NCBI GenBank assembly: GCA_900751695.1
Contig: CAADSS010000103.1
Location: 1-35,983, forward strand
Direction: 5' to 3'
DNA length: 35,983 bases
Source: an uncultured Collinsella sp.
Lineage (GTDB): Bacteria > Actinomycetota > Coriobacteriia > Coriobacteriales > Coriobacteriaceae
In this document: piece by piece, positions 7,728 through 16,167 of the stretch
Layout: every line of letters starts with the position of its first letter
How positions within the stretch are numbered: position 1 is the first letter of the stretch
Notes under the pieces: generated by a model
Seen by the model: the letters and a program-made list of their open reading frames with translations, nothing else
Told to the model about the DNA's origin: nothing
Database searches by the model: none
Position numbers and translations under genes: made by a program

Positions 7728-9233
7728 ATGGGAACAGGGCAACAGAAAAACGAGCAGATTGTGTCTGCTCAGGCGGATTCGGGATCGATGCAGAGCTCGC
7801 AGGATATCAAGCTGAGCTGGCGTGAGAAAATCTGCTATGGCTTTGGCGATTTGGGCAACGGATTCATGTTCGATCTTGGTCAGGCATATCTGACCAAGTT
7901 CTACACTGACATCTGTCTGATTTCGCCAGGCGTGGTGAGCCTGATTTTCGCCGTCACCAAGATTTTCGATGCGTTCATGGACCCGATTGCCGGTGCATTC
8001 GTCGACGGTAGAAAGAAGATTGGCAAGCACGGTCGGTTTCGTCCGGTCATGATGGTTTCGGCCGTGATCCTTGCCGTTCTAACCGTGGTGACCTTCACTG
8101 CGCCCGATATTCCCATGGCGGGCAAAATTGCCTATGCGCTGATAACCTACATGATCTGGGGCGTCGTATACAGCTTCACCAACGTGCCATACGGATCTCT
8201 GGCCACGGTAATGACGCGTGACGTCGATGACCGCGCGCACATGGCGTCAACGCGCCAGGCCGGTTCGCTTTGCGCACAGCTCATCACGGGCGTAGCGTTC
8301 ATTCCATTGGTCCTGTTCTTTGCGGGTGGCGACACGCTCGACGGCAATCCGCACGGCTATACGATTGCAGCTGTCGTCATGGGACTGTGCGGCATCGCCG
8401 GATTCGCCATCTGCTTTTTGGGAACGCGCGAGCATATCCGTATCGATCGACAGGCCGAGGAGAAGGCTGCGGGAAAGGCCGGCAAGAAGTCGAGCGCGTT
8501 CAGTACGTATTTCAAGGTTGTTTTCACCAACAAGAACCTGGGAGCAGTTATCCTGCTTACGCTGTTTACCATCTCGGCCATGAACACCAACAACACCATG
8601 ATGGTGTATTTCTGCCAGTACAACCTGGGTAACATCGCGTTGCAGCCCATTGTCAACGGCATCATGATCGGAACGTCGGTTGTCGCCATTCTCGCCATCC
8701 CGACGCTCGTCAAGCATTTTGGCAAGAAGCGCACGTGCGTTGCCTGCTTTATCGTCGGTGCTGTGGCAAACGGCCTCAACTTCATCCTGCCGACCAATAC
8801 CGTGACGTTCATCATCTTCGTCACCATCGGCTACGTCGCGCTTGCCATCCCCAACGGTATCACCTGGAACTTGGTTTCCGATGTTATTGATTACGGTGAA
8901 TGGCACACGGGAATCCGCAAGGAGGGTACGACCTACGCCGCGTTCAACTTTTCTCGTAAGCTTGCGCAATCCCTTGCCGCGATCATTTCCGGCGGCATCC
9001 TTGCCCTTACCGGATATGTGGCAAATAAGCCCCAGACGGCTGCCACGCTGCTTGGCATTAAGGGCGCTCTGACGATTTATCCCGCCTGCGCCCTTCTGGT
9101 AGCAGCCTTGATTATCTTCGCTCTCTACGACATTACCGAGAAGAAGTTCAATTCCATTTCCAACGACCTGTCGAATGGTCGCTGGGAGCGCGGCAAGATC
9201 GGCGAGAGCACTATCGAGACGATCGATAAATAG
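7728..9233 (+). CDS. GPH-family sugar:cation symporter, probable uronate importer
   Basis: A 501-residue major-facilitator protein of the glycoside-pentoside-hexuronide (GPH) family. After about 30 hydrophilic residues it has WREKICYGFGDLGNG, a family hallmark at the first helix, then about 12 hydrophobic segments. Loop 2-3 carries DPIAGAFVDGRKKIGKHGR, the GPH form of the MFS A-motif; ITWNLVSDVIDYGEW near residue 380 is also typical. ATG 7728 is chosen because GGGAGG lies just upstream; the longer open frame overlaps uxaC. Its place between uxaC and the tagaturonate reductase makes galacturonate, glucuronate or their oligomers the likely cargo. Base use is slightly less GC-biased than in its neighbours. 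Confidence 0.88.
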   Translation: MGTGQQKNEQIVSAQADSGSMQSSQDIKLSWREKICYGFGDLGNGFMFDLGQAYLTKFYTDICLISPGVVSLIFAVTKIFDAFMDPIAGAFVDGRKKIGKHGRFRPVMMVSAVILAVLTVVTFTAPDIPMAGKIAYALITYMIWGVVYSFTNVPYGSLATVMTRDVDDRAHMASTRQAGSLCAQLITGVAFIPLVLFFAGGDTLDGNPHGYTIAAVVMGLCGIAGFAICFLGTREHIRIDRQAEEKAAGKAGKKSSAFSTYFKVVFTNKNLGAVILLTLFTISAMNTNNTMMVYFCQYNLGNIALQPIVNGIMIGTSVVAILAIPTLVKHFGKKRTCVACFIVGAVANGLNFILPTNTVTFIIFVTIGYVALAIPNGITWNLVSDVIDYGEWHTGIRKEGTTYAAFNFSRKLAQSLAAIISGGILALTGYVANKPQTAATLLGIKGALTIYPACALLVAALIIFALYDITEKKFNSISNDLSNGRWERGKIGESTIETIDK

Positions 9234-9262
9234 TCCCGCTGTTTAAACAATCATGAATGCAA

Positions 9263-9287
9263 CCCGGTGCGGCGATGCCGTACCGGG
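9263..9287 (+). other. Intercistronic hairpin between transporter and reductase genes
   Basis: A 10-bp stem including one G-U pair (9263-9272 with 9278-9287) with a five-base loop and no T run. It more likely affects mRNA stability or differential expression than termination. Confidence 0.55.
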
Positions 9288-9297
9288 ACTTGAGTTG

Positions 9298-9311
9298 AGA
9301 GGAAAACCTCT
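9298..9311 (+). promoter_or_regulatory. Ribosome site of uxaB inside a small hairpin
   Basis: AGAGG-AAAA-CCTCT forms a 5-bp stem that ends on the base before the ATG at 9312 and contains the only purine-rich ribosome-binding sequence of the gene. Folding would occlude it, so initiation may depend on translation or helper factors. Confidence 0.5.
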
Positions 9312-10826
9312 ATGAATAACATCAGCTACGAGACGCTCGAGAAGATCGGCTACGAGGGCTACGTGCTGCCCAAGGACGCCCCCGAGAAGGTCCTGCAGTT
9401 TGGCGAGGGCAATTTCCTGCGCGCCTTCGTCGATCGTTTCTTCGATATGGGCAACGAGGCCACCGGTTGGAACGGCAAGGTCGTCATGGTGCAGCCCATC
9501 AGCGGCGCCTTCGATTTCGCCGATGGTATCAATGCCCAGGATGGCCTGTACACCGTACTGGTGCGTGGCAAGGAGAACGGTGACACGGTTGACGATTCCC
9601 GCGTGATCAGCGCCTGCAGCCGTTGCCTCAATCCGTATCGCGAGGCTGACTACCGTGCCATGATGGAAGTCGCCGTTTCCGACGACCTGGAGATTATCGT
9701 CTCCAACACCACCGAGGCCGGTATCGCCTACGATCCGTCCTGCAAGGCCGACGACATGCCCCCCGCGAGCTTCCCTGCCAAGCTTGCCCAGGTGCTCCAT
9801 GCCCGCTGGGCTGCCGGCAAGCCGGGCGTCATCGTGCTCGCCTGCGAGCTCATCGACCATAACGGCGAGGAGCTGCTGCGTATCATGAACCAGTACGTGA
9901 GCGACTGGGGCTGGGAGGACGAGTTTTCGCAGTGGATGGCCAACGACTGCACCGTCTGCACCACGCTCGTCGACACCATCGTTCCGGGTCGCATCCGCGA
10001 TCCCAAGGAGGCCGCTGCCGTGGCCGAGCGCTTGGGCTATGAGGATCCGTTCTTGGCCGTGCGCGAGCCCTTCCAGATGTGGGGCATCCAGGGTGACGAG
10101 TCGCTCAAGGAACGTCTGCCCTTCGTGAAGGCCGGTCTGCCGGGTGTCTTTGTGACCCCCGACGTCACCCCGTACAAGAAGCGCAAGGTCCGCATCCTCA
10201 ACGGCGCCCACACCGCCTTTGTCCCGGGTTCCTGGGTTGCCGGCTTTGATATCGTGCGCGATTGCATGCACGACGAGACCGTCCGCGGCTTCATGAACAC
10301 CATGCTCTACGACGAGGTCATTCCGACGCTTGCCGCCGACCTGGATGTCGAGGACTGCAAGGCCTTTGCCGCCGCTGTTGAGAACCGCTTTGACAACCCG
10401 TTTATCGACCACGCGCTGCTCTCCATTTGCCTCAACTCCACGGCCAAGTGGCGCGCTCGCGACCTGCCTACGCTCAAGGACTACGCTGCCGAGACCGGCA
10501 ACCTGCCCAAGTGCCTGGCGACGAGCCTGGCCACGCTCATCTCCTTCTACACGCAGGAGCTCGTGTCCCGCGAGGGCGACGGCCTGCACCTGCGTCGCTC
10601 CGACGGCACCGAGTACACCGCTCAGGACGACGCCTTTGTGCTCGACTTCTACGCTGCCCACGCCGGCGCCGACGACGCCGAGCTGGTGCACGATGTGCTC
10701 TCCAACGAGCAAATGTGGGGCGAGGATCTTACGCAGATCGCCGGCCTGGAGGAGTTTGTCGTCAACGCTCTCGCCGTCGTGCGCTCCGAGGGCGTCAAGC
10801 AGGCGTTCGCGAACGCTCAGGCCTAA
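9312..10826 (+). CDS. uxaB: Tagaturonate reductase (altronate oxidoreductase)
   Basis: A 504-residue member of the mannitol dehydrogenase/UxaB superfamily, which reduces tagaturonate to altronate with NADH. The N-terminal VLQFGEGNFLRAFVDRFFD segment (about 28-46) is the dinucleotide-fold signature as seen in UxaB, and the C-terminal domain retains YKKRKVRILNGAHTAFVPGS (about 288-307), which includes the catalytic lysine region and conserved Asn-Gly-Ala-His of this family. UxuB-type fructuronate reductase is the main alternative; the adjacent altronate dehydratase and the lack of a mannonate dehydratase in the window favour the tagaturonate branch. It lies 78 bases after the symporter gene in the same operon. 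Confidence 0.9.
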   Translation: MNNISYETLEKIGYEGYVLPKDAPEKVLQFGEGNFLRAFVDRFFDMGNEATGWNGKVVMVQPISGAFDFADGINAQDGLYTVLVRGKENGDTVDDSRVISACSRCLNPYREADYRAMMEVAVSDDLEIIVSNTTEAGIAYDPSCKADDMPPASFPAKLAQVLHARWAAGKPGVIVLACELIDHNGEELLRIMNQYVSDWGWEDEFSQWMANDCTVCTTLVDTIVPGRIRDPKEAAAVAERLGYEDPFLAVREPFQMWGIQGDESLKERLPFVKAGLPGVFVTPDVTPYKKRKVRILNGAHTAFVPGSWVAGFDIVRDCMHDETVRGFMNTMLYDEVIPTLAADLDVEDCKAFAAAVENRFDNPFIDHALLSICLNSTAKWRARDLPTLKDYAAETGNLPKCLATSLATLISFYTQELVSREGDGLHLRRSDGTEYTAQDDAFVLDFYAAHAGADDAELVHDVLSNEQMWGEDLTQIAGLEEFVVNALAVVRSEGVKQAFANAQA

Positions 10827-10836
10827 ATCCTTCTGT

Positions 10837-10862
10837 ACGCCCGCCGGGTAACTGGCGGGCGT
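10837..10862 (+). other. Hairpin between uxaB and uxaA
   Basis: A perfect 9-bp GC-rich stem (10837-10845 with 10854-10862) with an eight-base loop and no T run. It may stabilise the upstream mRNA end or cause partial attenuation before uxaA. Confidence 0.5.
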
Positions 10863-10904
10863 CACTCGACTTCTGATCAACCTGTAGGGTTAGGACTCTT
10901 TGTA

Positions 10905-12389
10905 ATGAACACTATCCAGATCAATCCGGCCGACAACGTCATCGTTGCGCTGTCGCCGCTCGCCAAGGGTGCTGCCGTCGAGGTTCCCGGCGTGGGCGAG
11001 GTCGTTGCCGCGGAGGATATCCCGCAGGGTCACAAGATGGCCGTGCGCGCCATTGCAGCCGGTGAGGATGTCATCAAGTACGGTCTTCCCATCGGCCACG
11101 TGACGAAGGGCATTCAGCCCGGCCAGTGGCTGCACACGCACAACGTGAAGACCAACCTCTCGGGTGGGATCGAGTACGCCTACAATCCGACACATCCGGT
11201 CGTTGAGCCGGTCGAGGCCGAGACCTTTATGGGCTTCCGCCGTGCCGACGGTCGTGCCGCCACGCGCAATGAGCTTTGGATCATTCCCACCGTCGGTTGC
11301 GTCAACGAAGTCGCTCGTGCCATGTGCGAGCAGGCTCAGGACCTGGTCGAGGGCTCGTTGGAGGGCGTCTATTACTTCCCGCATCCGTTCGGTTGCTCAC
11401 AGACCGGCGCCGACCATGCCCAGACCCGTCGTCTGCTGGTGGCGCTGTCGCGTCATGCAAACGCCGCGGGCGTGCTGTTCTTGTCGCTCGGTTGCGAGAA
11501 CTGCACGCATCAGCAGGTGCTCGACGAGCTCGGTGACTTCGATCACGAGCGCGTTCGTTTTCTCACCTGCCAGGATGTAGCCGACGAGCAGATCGAGGGC
11601 CACAAGATTCTGTCCGAGCTGGCTGGCCTGGCCAAGCAGGCCAAGCGTGAGCCCATTCCGGCCTCAGAGCTGGTTATTGGTCTTAAGTGCGGCGGCTCTG
11701 ACGGTCTTTCGGGCATTACCGCCAACCCCACGATCGGTCGCGTGAGCGATATGGTCGTCGCCCGTGGCGGTACGTCGGTGCTCACCGAAGTGCCCGAGAT
11801 GTTTGGCGCGGAGAGCATCCTGCTCGATCGCTGCGAGAGCGAGCAGGTCTTTAACGCTGCCTCTGACATGCTTAACGGTTTTAAGGATTACTTTATTAGC
11901 CATGGTGAGGTGGTCTACGAGAACCCGAGTCCCGGTAACAAGGACGGTGGCATCACCACGCTCGAGGACAAGAGTTGCGGCTGCGTGCAAAAGGGCGGCT
12001 CCGCACCCATCGTCGACGTGCTGCCGTATGCCGGTCAGGTCACCAAGCATGGCCTGAACATGCTGTGCGGCCCGGGCAACGACATGGTATCCACCACGGC
12101 GTTGACGGCTGCTGGCTGTCACGTGATTCTGTTCTCGACTGGACGCGGCACGCCGTTTGGTGCACCGGCGCCCACCCTCAAGGTGTTCACCAATCAGCGT
12201 CTGTGCGACCACAAGGCCAACTGGATGGACTTTAACGCCGGCGTGATTGCCACAGGCGAACGCACACTCGACGAGGCTGCCCGCGACCTGTATCAGCTGG
12301 TACTGGATACAGCGAGCGGTAAGCTAACGAGTGCCGAGCGCCGCGGCTGCCACGAGATCAGTATCTGGAAAGACGGCGTTTGCCTGTAG
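10905..12389 (+). CDS. uxaA: Altronate dehydratase
   Basis: A 494-residue UxaA that dehydrates altronate to 2-keto-3-deoxygluconate. Residues 1-95 form a SAF-type N-terminal domain (IQINPADNVIVALSPLAKG, then HKMAVRAIAAGEDVIKYG); the remaining 400 residues are the UxaA/GalD catalytic region with the conserved stretches HPFGCSQTG, SLGCENC, GLKCGGSDGLSGITANP and DKSCGCVQKGG, whose cysteines and histidines are associated with metal binding. It closes the uronate operon: a U-tailed terminator begins three bases after the stop. Its product is taken on by KdgK and KdgA, coded 10 kb downstream on the other strand. Confidence 0.95.
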   Translation: MNTIQINPADNVIVALSPLAKGAAVEVPGVGEVVAAEDIPQGHKMAVRAIAAGEDVIKYGLPIGHVTKGIQPGQWLHTHNVKTNLSGGIEYAYNPTHPVVEPVEAETFMGFRRADGRAATRNELWIIPTVGCVNEVARAMCEQAQDLVEGSLEGVYYFPHPFGCSQTGADHAQTRRLLVALSRHANAAGVLFLSLGCENCTHQQVLDELGDFDHERVRFLTCQDVADEQIEGHKILSELAGLAKQAKREPIPASELVIGLKCGGSDGLSGITANPTIGRVSDMVVARGGTSVLTEVPEMFGAESILLDRCESEQVFNAASDMLNGFKDYFISHGEVVYENPSPGNKDGGITTLEDKSCGCVQKGGSAPIVDVLPYAGQVTKHGLNMLCGPGNDMVSTTALTAAGCHVILFSTGRGTPFGAPAPTLKVFTNQRLCDHKANWMDFNAGVIATGERTLDEAARDLYQLVLDTASGKLTSAERRGCHEISIWKDGVCL

Positions 12390-12391
12390 AG

Positions 12392-12424
12392 AGATTCGCC
12401 ATTCGTAGGGGTGGCGAATCTTTT
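12392..12424 (+). terminator. Intrinsic terminator of the uronate operon
   Basis: A perfect 10-bp stem (12392-12401 with 12412-12421) with a ten-base loop and a TTTT tail. Confidence 0.85.
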
Positions 12425-12596
12425 GATCTCGATGACGGGGCTGCACAGTGGCTCCGTGCGAGGGAAGGGTTGCTACTGCGCGTTTGTGAGATGCTTTTCG
12501 GTGCCCTTTTCCGCACTGTTGACGTATCTATGGTTATAAATTCGGGCAAATTGGTTTAAGAAGCCGATTTCGTCCAGGTCGATAGAGGGGAATTGC

Positions 12597-13814
12597 GTGG
12601 CTATCCACATCGTTGAGGAAGCAAATCGCTGTCTGGGCTGCAAAAAGGCGTTCTGTCAAATAAAGGGCTGTCCGGTGCAGACGCCCATTCCGCAGGTTAT
12701 CGACCTCTTTAAGCAGCGCCGTCTGCAAGAGGCGGGCGAGCTGCTGTTCCAGAATAACCCGATGAGTGCGGTCTGCTCCATGGTGTGCAACCATTCGGGC
12801 CAGTGCGAGGGCGCGTGCATCCAGGGCCGAAAGGGCGCGCCCGTGCATTTTTCGAGCATCGAGAACTATATCTCTACGGCGTATTTGGACCGCAAAGAGT
12901 GGAAACCCGTGCCGTCGTGCGGCAAACAGGTCGCCGTGGTCGGCTCCGGCCCTGCCGGCATGACCGTGGCCATTAAGATGGCGCAGCTGGGTTGCGCCGT
13001 CACTGTTTTTGAGCAGCGGCCCGAGATCGGCGGCGTGCTGGAGTACGGTATCCCCGAGTTCCGTCTGCCGCGCTCGCTCGTGCAAAAGTACCGCCACGTG
13101 ATGTGCTCGCTCGGCGTGCGCGTTCGCCCCTCGACCACCATCGGCGGTGCGCTCCACATCGACGATTTGCTGCGCGACGGCTACGATGCGGTCTTTGTTG
13201 GTACCGGCACCTGGCGAGCTCGAAAGCTGGGTATTCCCGGCGAGTCGCGCGGCAATGTGCTCTTTGGCATCGACTACCTCGTTGACCCCACGAGCGTGGC
13301 GATCGGCGAAAACGTGGCCGTAATCGGTGCCGGCAACGTAGCCATGGATGTGGCCCGTACGGCGCTTCGCTCGGGCGCCCGCAAGGTCACTGTGTATGCC
13401 CGTTCGCGTCATATCTCTGCGATTGACGACGAGGTGGAGTTGACCGAGCTTGACGGTGCCGAGATTGTGCGCGGCAAGGCGATCTGCGCCATCGATGATA
13501 ACGGTCCGGTGTTCGAGACGGCTATCTTTGACGAGGACAACAATGTGGTGGGCTACAAGGAAGAGCTCGACCACGTGTCCGCCGACACGGTTGTGATTGC
13601 GGCGTCTCAGGTGCCCAAGGACAAGCTCGTGCTTACAACGGGCGGTCTGGAGACCGACCATCGCGGCCTGCTTTCGGTCGACGAGCATGGCATGACCACC
13701 GTGCCTGGCGTCTTTGCCGCCGGCGACGTGGTCAACGGCCCGCTCACCGTGGTCCACGCCGTAGCTGGCGCCAAGCTCGCCGTCGAAGGCATGACCACCT
13801 ACCTGGGCCTCTAA
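12597..13814 (+). CDS. GltD-like NAD(P)H oxidoreductase with N-terminal Fe-S domain
   Basis: A 405-residue flavoprotein resembling the glutamate synthase small subunit and the related PreT and NfnA-like subunits. The N-terminal domain has two cysteine groups, CLGCKKAFCQIKGCP (12-26) and CSMVC followed by SGQCEGAC, as in the alpha-helical Fe-S domain of GltD. VVGSGPAGMT (about 115) is the FAD motif, VIGAGNVAMDVARTA (about 241) the NADP motif, and PGVFAAGDVVNGPLTVVHAV the C-terminal FAD-binding segment. The start is GTG 12597 after AGAGGGG. No large GltB-type subunit is next to it, so it may transfer electrons with another partner or be free-standing. The exact reaction is not determinable. Confidence 0.85.
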   Translation: MAIHIVEEANRCLGCKKAFCQIKGCPVQTPIPQVIDLFKQRRLQEAGELLFQNNPMSAVCSMVCNHSGQCEGACIQGRKGAPVHFSSIENYISTAYLDRKEWKPVPSCGKQVAVVGSGPAGMTVAIKMAQLGCAVTVFEQRPEIGGVLEYGIPEFRLPRSLVQKYRHVMCSLGVRVRPSTTIGGALHIDDLLRDGYDAVFVGTGTWRARKLGIPGESRGNVLFGIDYLVDPTSVAIGENVAVIGAGNVAMDVARTALRSGARKVTVYARSRHISAIDDEVELTELDGAEIVRGKAICAIDDNGPVFETAIFDEDNNVVGYKEELDHVSADTVVIAASQVPKDKLVLTTGGLETDHRGLLSVDEHGMTTVPGVFAAGDVVNGPLTVVHAVAGAKLAVEGMTTYLGL

Positions 13815-13830
13815 CTCCATCCCGCCCATC

Positions 13831-13897
13831 AGTTGCGGTGAAATACGGACTGTTTTGGCTGTCAAAGGCCTTATCTACTCCGTATTCCACCGCAACT
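13831..13897. repeat. Hairpin repeat family, copy 1 (AGTTGCGGTG type)
   Basis: Arms 13831-13849 (AGTTGCGGTGAAATACGGA) and 13879-13897 pair over 19 positions with one mismatch, and TTTTTT follows at 13897-13902, so this copy can also act as terminator for the GltD-like gene. Other copies lie at 20491-20561 and 21337-21403; all keep AGTTGCGGTG-A/G-AATA in the arm while the inner arm and loop differ. Confidence 0.85.
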
Positions 13898-14015
13898 TTT
13901 TTGTGAGGGTCGGAATTGAAGGTGGGGAGTGCGAGCGAGTACGAATGCAGCGGATACTGATACGATAGGTACGTTAGCAACTGCCGCCGAGCGGCTCAAA
14001 CGAAAGGAAGCCTGT

Positions 14016-15965
14016 ATGGAGTCCTCTGCCTACCCGATGCTCTTTAGCCCGATCAAGGTCGGTACAACCGAGGTCAAGAACCGCGTCTTTATGCCGCCGG
14101 TGTCCACCAACCTGGCCGATCATGGCTATGTGACCGACGACTTGGTCGATCATTACCGTGCCCGCGCCAAGGGCGGCGTGGGCCTCATCATCACCGAGGT
14201 CGTGACGGTCGAGCCCACCTATACCTATCTGCCGGGTGATATGTGCTGCTACGACGACACGTTTATCCCCGGCTGGGAAAAGCTCGCCGCGGCCGTCCAC
14301 GAGTATGGCTGCAAGATCATGCCGCAGCTCTTCCACCCCGCCTACATGGCCTTTAACATTCCGGGCACGCCGCGCCTGATCGCTCCGTCCTTTGTGGGCC
14401 CGTCTTACGCCCGCGAGGCACCGCGCCCCATCACGGTCGACGAGATTCACGAGCTCACGCATCAGTTTGGCGACGCTGCCGTGCGTATGCAGAAGGCTGG
14501 CGTCGATGGCGTTGAAGTCCATGCGGCACACGCCCACGGCATGCTCGGCGGCTTTTTGACTCCGCTCTACAACAAGCGTACCGACGAGTACGGCGGCTCG
14601 CTCGACGCCCGCATGCGCTTCCTGCTCGAGGTCATCGCCGAGATTCGCGAGCGCTGCGGCAAGGACTTTATCATCGACGTCCGCATCTCGGGCGATGAGT
14701 ACACCGATGGCGGCCTGACCCTCAACGACATGATCTACGTCTCGCGTCGCCTGGAGAAGGCCGGTGTCGACATGATTCATGTGTCGGGCGGTACCACCAT
14801 CAAGCGCGGCTCCGCAATTCCCGCCGCCGGTACCCAGCAGGCCTCGCATGCCGCCTGCTCGCGCGAGATTAAAAAGCACGTCAACATTCCCGTCGCCACC
14901 GTCGGTCGCATCAACGAGGCCTGGATCGCCGAGGAGCTGATCGAGGACGGCGCTGCCGACATCTGCATGATGGGCCGCGCCAATCTGTGCGATGCCGAGT
15001 TCTGCAACAAGGCCGCTGCCGGCAACGCCGACGATATCCGCCCCTGCATTGGCTGCCTGCGCTGCCTGAACGGCATTATGTTTGGCAAGCGCATCTCCTG
15101 CACCGTCAACCCCGATGTTGAGCGCGACGAGGCCGGCTACGAGCCTGCCGCCGAGGCCAAGAACGTACTGGTTGTGGGCGCTGGTCCTGCGGGCATGGAG
15201 GCAGCCTACATTGCCGCCAAGCGCGGCCATAACGTGGTGCTCGTGGACAAGCAGGATGAGCCGGGCGGCGAGATGCGCATCGCGGCCGTTCCGCCAGCAA
15301 AGCAGGAGCTCACCCGCGTGATCAAGTACCAGTATCGCCGTCTTGCTGAGGCTGGCGTGAAGTGCGTATTTGGCACCGAGCTTACTGCCGAGGATATTCA
15401 GCGCGACTACGCCGGCTACGAGGTCGTCCTGGCTTATGGCGCCGAGCCCATCGTCCCGGCTTTCATGCAGGGCTTTAAGCAGGTTATGACGGCTGACGAC
15501 CTGCTGGGTGGCAAGGCTTTCCCGGGTAAGAAGATCGTCATCGTGGGCGGCGGCACCGTCGGTTGCGAGACGGCCGATTACCTGGCTCCGCTGGTCAACG
15601 ACCTGTCGCCGGCCAACCGCGATGTCACTGTTATCGAGATGACCAAGACGCTCGCCGCCAACGAGGGCGGCGCCGGCCGCGCGGTGCTCATCACGCGTAT
15701 GCTCTCAAAGGGCGTCCACGTGCTGACCGAGGCCAAGGTGACCGAGATCACCGAGGACGCCATCAGCTACGAGAAGGATGGCGAGATCCACACCATCGCC
15801 GATGCCGATACGCTGGTGCTTGCCATGGGCTATCGTCCCAATACCAAGTTGGCCGACGACCTTGCCGCTGCCGGTGTTGCCACCCACGTGTTGGGTGACG
15901 CCAACAAGTGCGGCAACATTCGCGACGCCATCGGCGACGGCTACAAGGTTGCCTGCGAACTCTAG
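14016..15965 (+). CDS. NADH:flavin oxidoreductase of the 2,4-dienoyl-CoA reductase type
   Basis: A 649-residue, three-part flavoenzyme like FadH, BaiCD and clostridial enoate reductases. Residues 1-330 are an old-yellow-enzyme TIM barrel (LFSPIKVGTTEVKNRVFMPP; catalytic-region VEVHAAHAHGMLGGFLTP). CIGCLRC followed by ISC (about 347-365) would ligate a 4Fe-4S cluster. The C-terminal half holds FAD and NAD(P) folds (VLVVGAGPAGMEAAYIA about 384; IVIVGGGTVGCETADYL about 507). Such enzymes reduce alpha,beta-unsaturated carbonyls, including dienoyl-CoA, steroid and bile-acid intermediates; the substrate here cannot be named. ATG 14016 follows GAAAGGAAG. It stands alone in its transcript. Confidence 0.9.
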   Translation: MESSAYPMLFSPIKVGTTEVKNRVFMPPVSTNLADHGYVTDDLVDHYRARAKGGVGLIITEVVTVEPTYTYLPGDMCCYDDTFIPGWEKLAAAVHEYGCKIMPQLFHPAYMAFNIPGTPRLIAPSFVGPSYAREAPRPITVDEIHELTHQFGDAAVRMQKAGVDGVEVHAAHAHGMLGGFLTPLYNKRTDEYGGSLDARMRFLLEVIAEIRERCGKDFIIDVRISGDEYTDGGLTLNDMIYVSRRLEKAGVDMIHVSGGTTIKRGSAIPAAGTQQASHAACSREIKKHVNIPVATVGRINEAWIAEELIEDGAADICMMGRANLCDAEFCNKAAAGNADDIRPCIGCLRCLNGIMFGKRISCTVNPDVERDEAGYEPAAEAKNVLVVGAGPAGMEAAYIAAKRGHNVVLVDKQDEPGGEMRIAAVPPAKQELTRVIKYQYRRLAEAGVKCVFGTELTAEDIQRDYAGYEVVLAYGAEPIVPAFMQGFKQVMTADDLLGGKAFPGKKIVIVGGGTVGCETADYLAPLVNDLSPANRDVTVIEMTKTLAANEGGAGRAVLITRMLSKGVHVLTEAKVTEITEDAISYEKDGEIHTIADADTLVLAMGYRPNTKLADDLAAAGVATHVLGDANKCGNIRDAIGDGYKVACEL

Positions 15966-15991
15966 TCAACCCCTTTGCACCAATCGATTGC

Positions 15992-16029
15992 AAAAAGCGG
16001 CGGCTGCCCTGTGTGTTGGGCAGCCGCCG
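15992..16029 (-). terminator. Terminator for the ATPase transcript, possibly bidirectional
   Basis: A perfect 12-bp stem (15998-16009 with 16018-16029) is followed on the minus strand by a T run (complement of 15992-15996), so it ends the minus-strand ATPase transcript. It also lies about 30 bases after the plus-strand oxidoreductase stop, where the tail on that side is weak. Confidence 0.8.
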
Positions 16030-16064
16030 TCTGCGTTCGACGGGAAGGCGCAGATAGTCCGATT

Positions 16065-16139
16065 AGGGCCCAGGAGCTCCTTGACCTTGGCGATGATGGC
16101 CTCGTCGGTGGCGTTGGCAAAGAAGTGCTCCTGGAACGG
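16065..16139 (-). pseudogene. Possible remnant of an unidentified gene
   Basis: Between the terminator and the ATPase, the minus strand encodes PFQEHFFANATDEAIIAKVK and ELLGP with codons almost all ending in G or C, as in native genes of this window, while the adjoining ATPase has weaker bias. No start or plausible upstream continuation is present, since the ATPase occupies that side in another frame. I read it as the tail of a gene cut by insertion or deletion; the family is not recognised. Chance is possible with so short a stretch. Confidence 0.35.
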
Positions 16140-16167
16140 TTTTCGTCTTGCAGGGCAGTTGCCGTTT

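Noticed and set aside
10803..10818. Palindrome GCGTTCGCGAACGC near the end of uxaB as an operator
   Set aside because: It is inside the coding sequence, single-copy in the window and explained by Ala/Phe/Asn codons.
9243..10880. Long minus-strand open frame opposite uxaB
   Set aside because: Antisense shadow caused by GC-ending codons; uxaB motifs are clear on the plus strand.
12422..12596. Promoter for the GltD-like gene (TTGACG, TATAAA in this gap)
   Set aside because: The boxes are only 10 bases apart and no alternative pair has good spacing, so I do not call it.
12534..13865. Minus-strand open frame opposite the GltD-like gene
   Set aside because: Shadow of a gene with FAD, NADP and Fe-S motifs on the plus strand.
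13974..15230. Minus-strand open frame opposite the flavin oxidoreductase
   Set aside because: Shadow; no motif or ribosome site, and the plus-strand enzyme is well supported.
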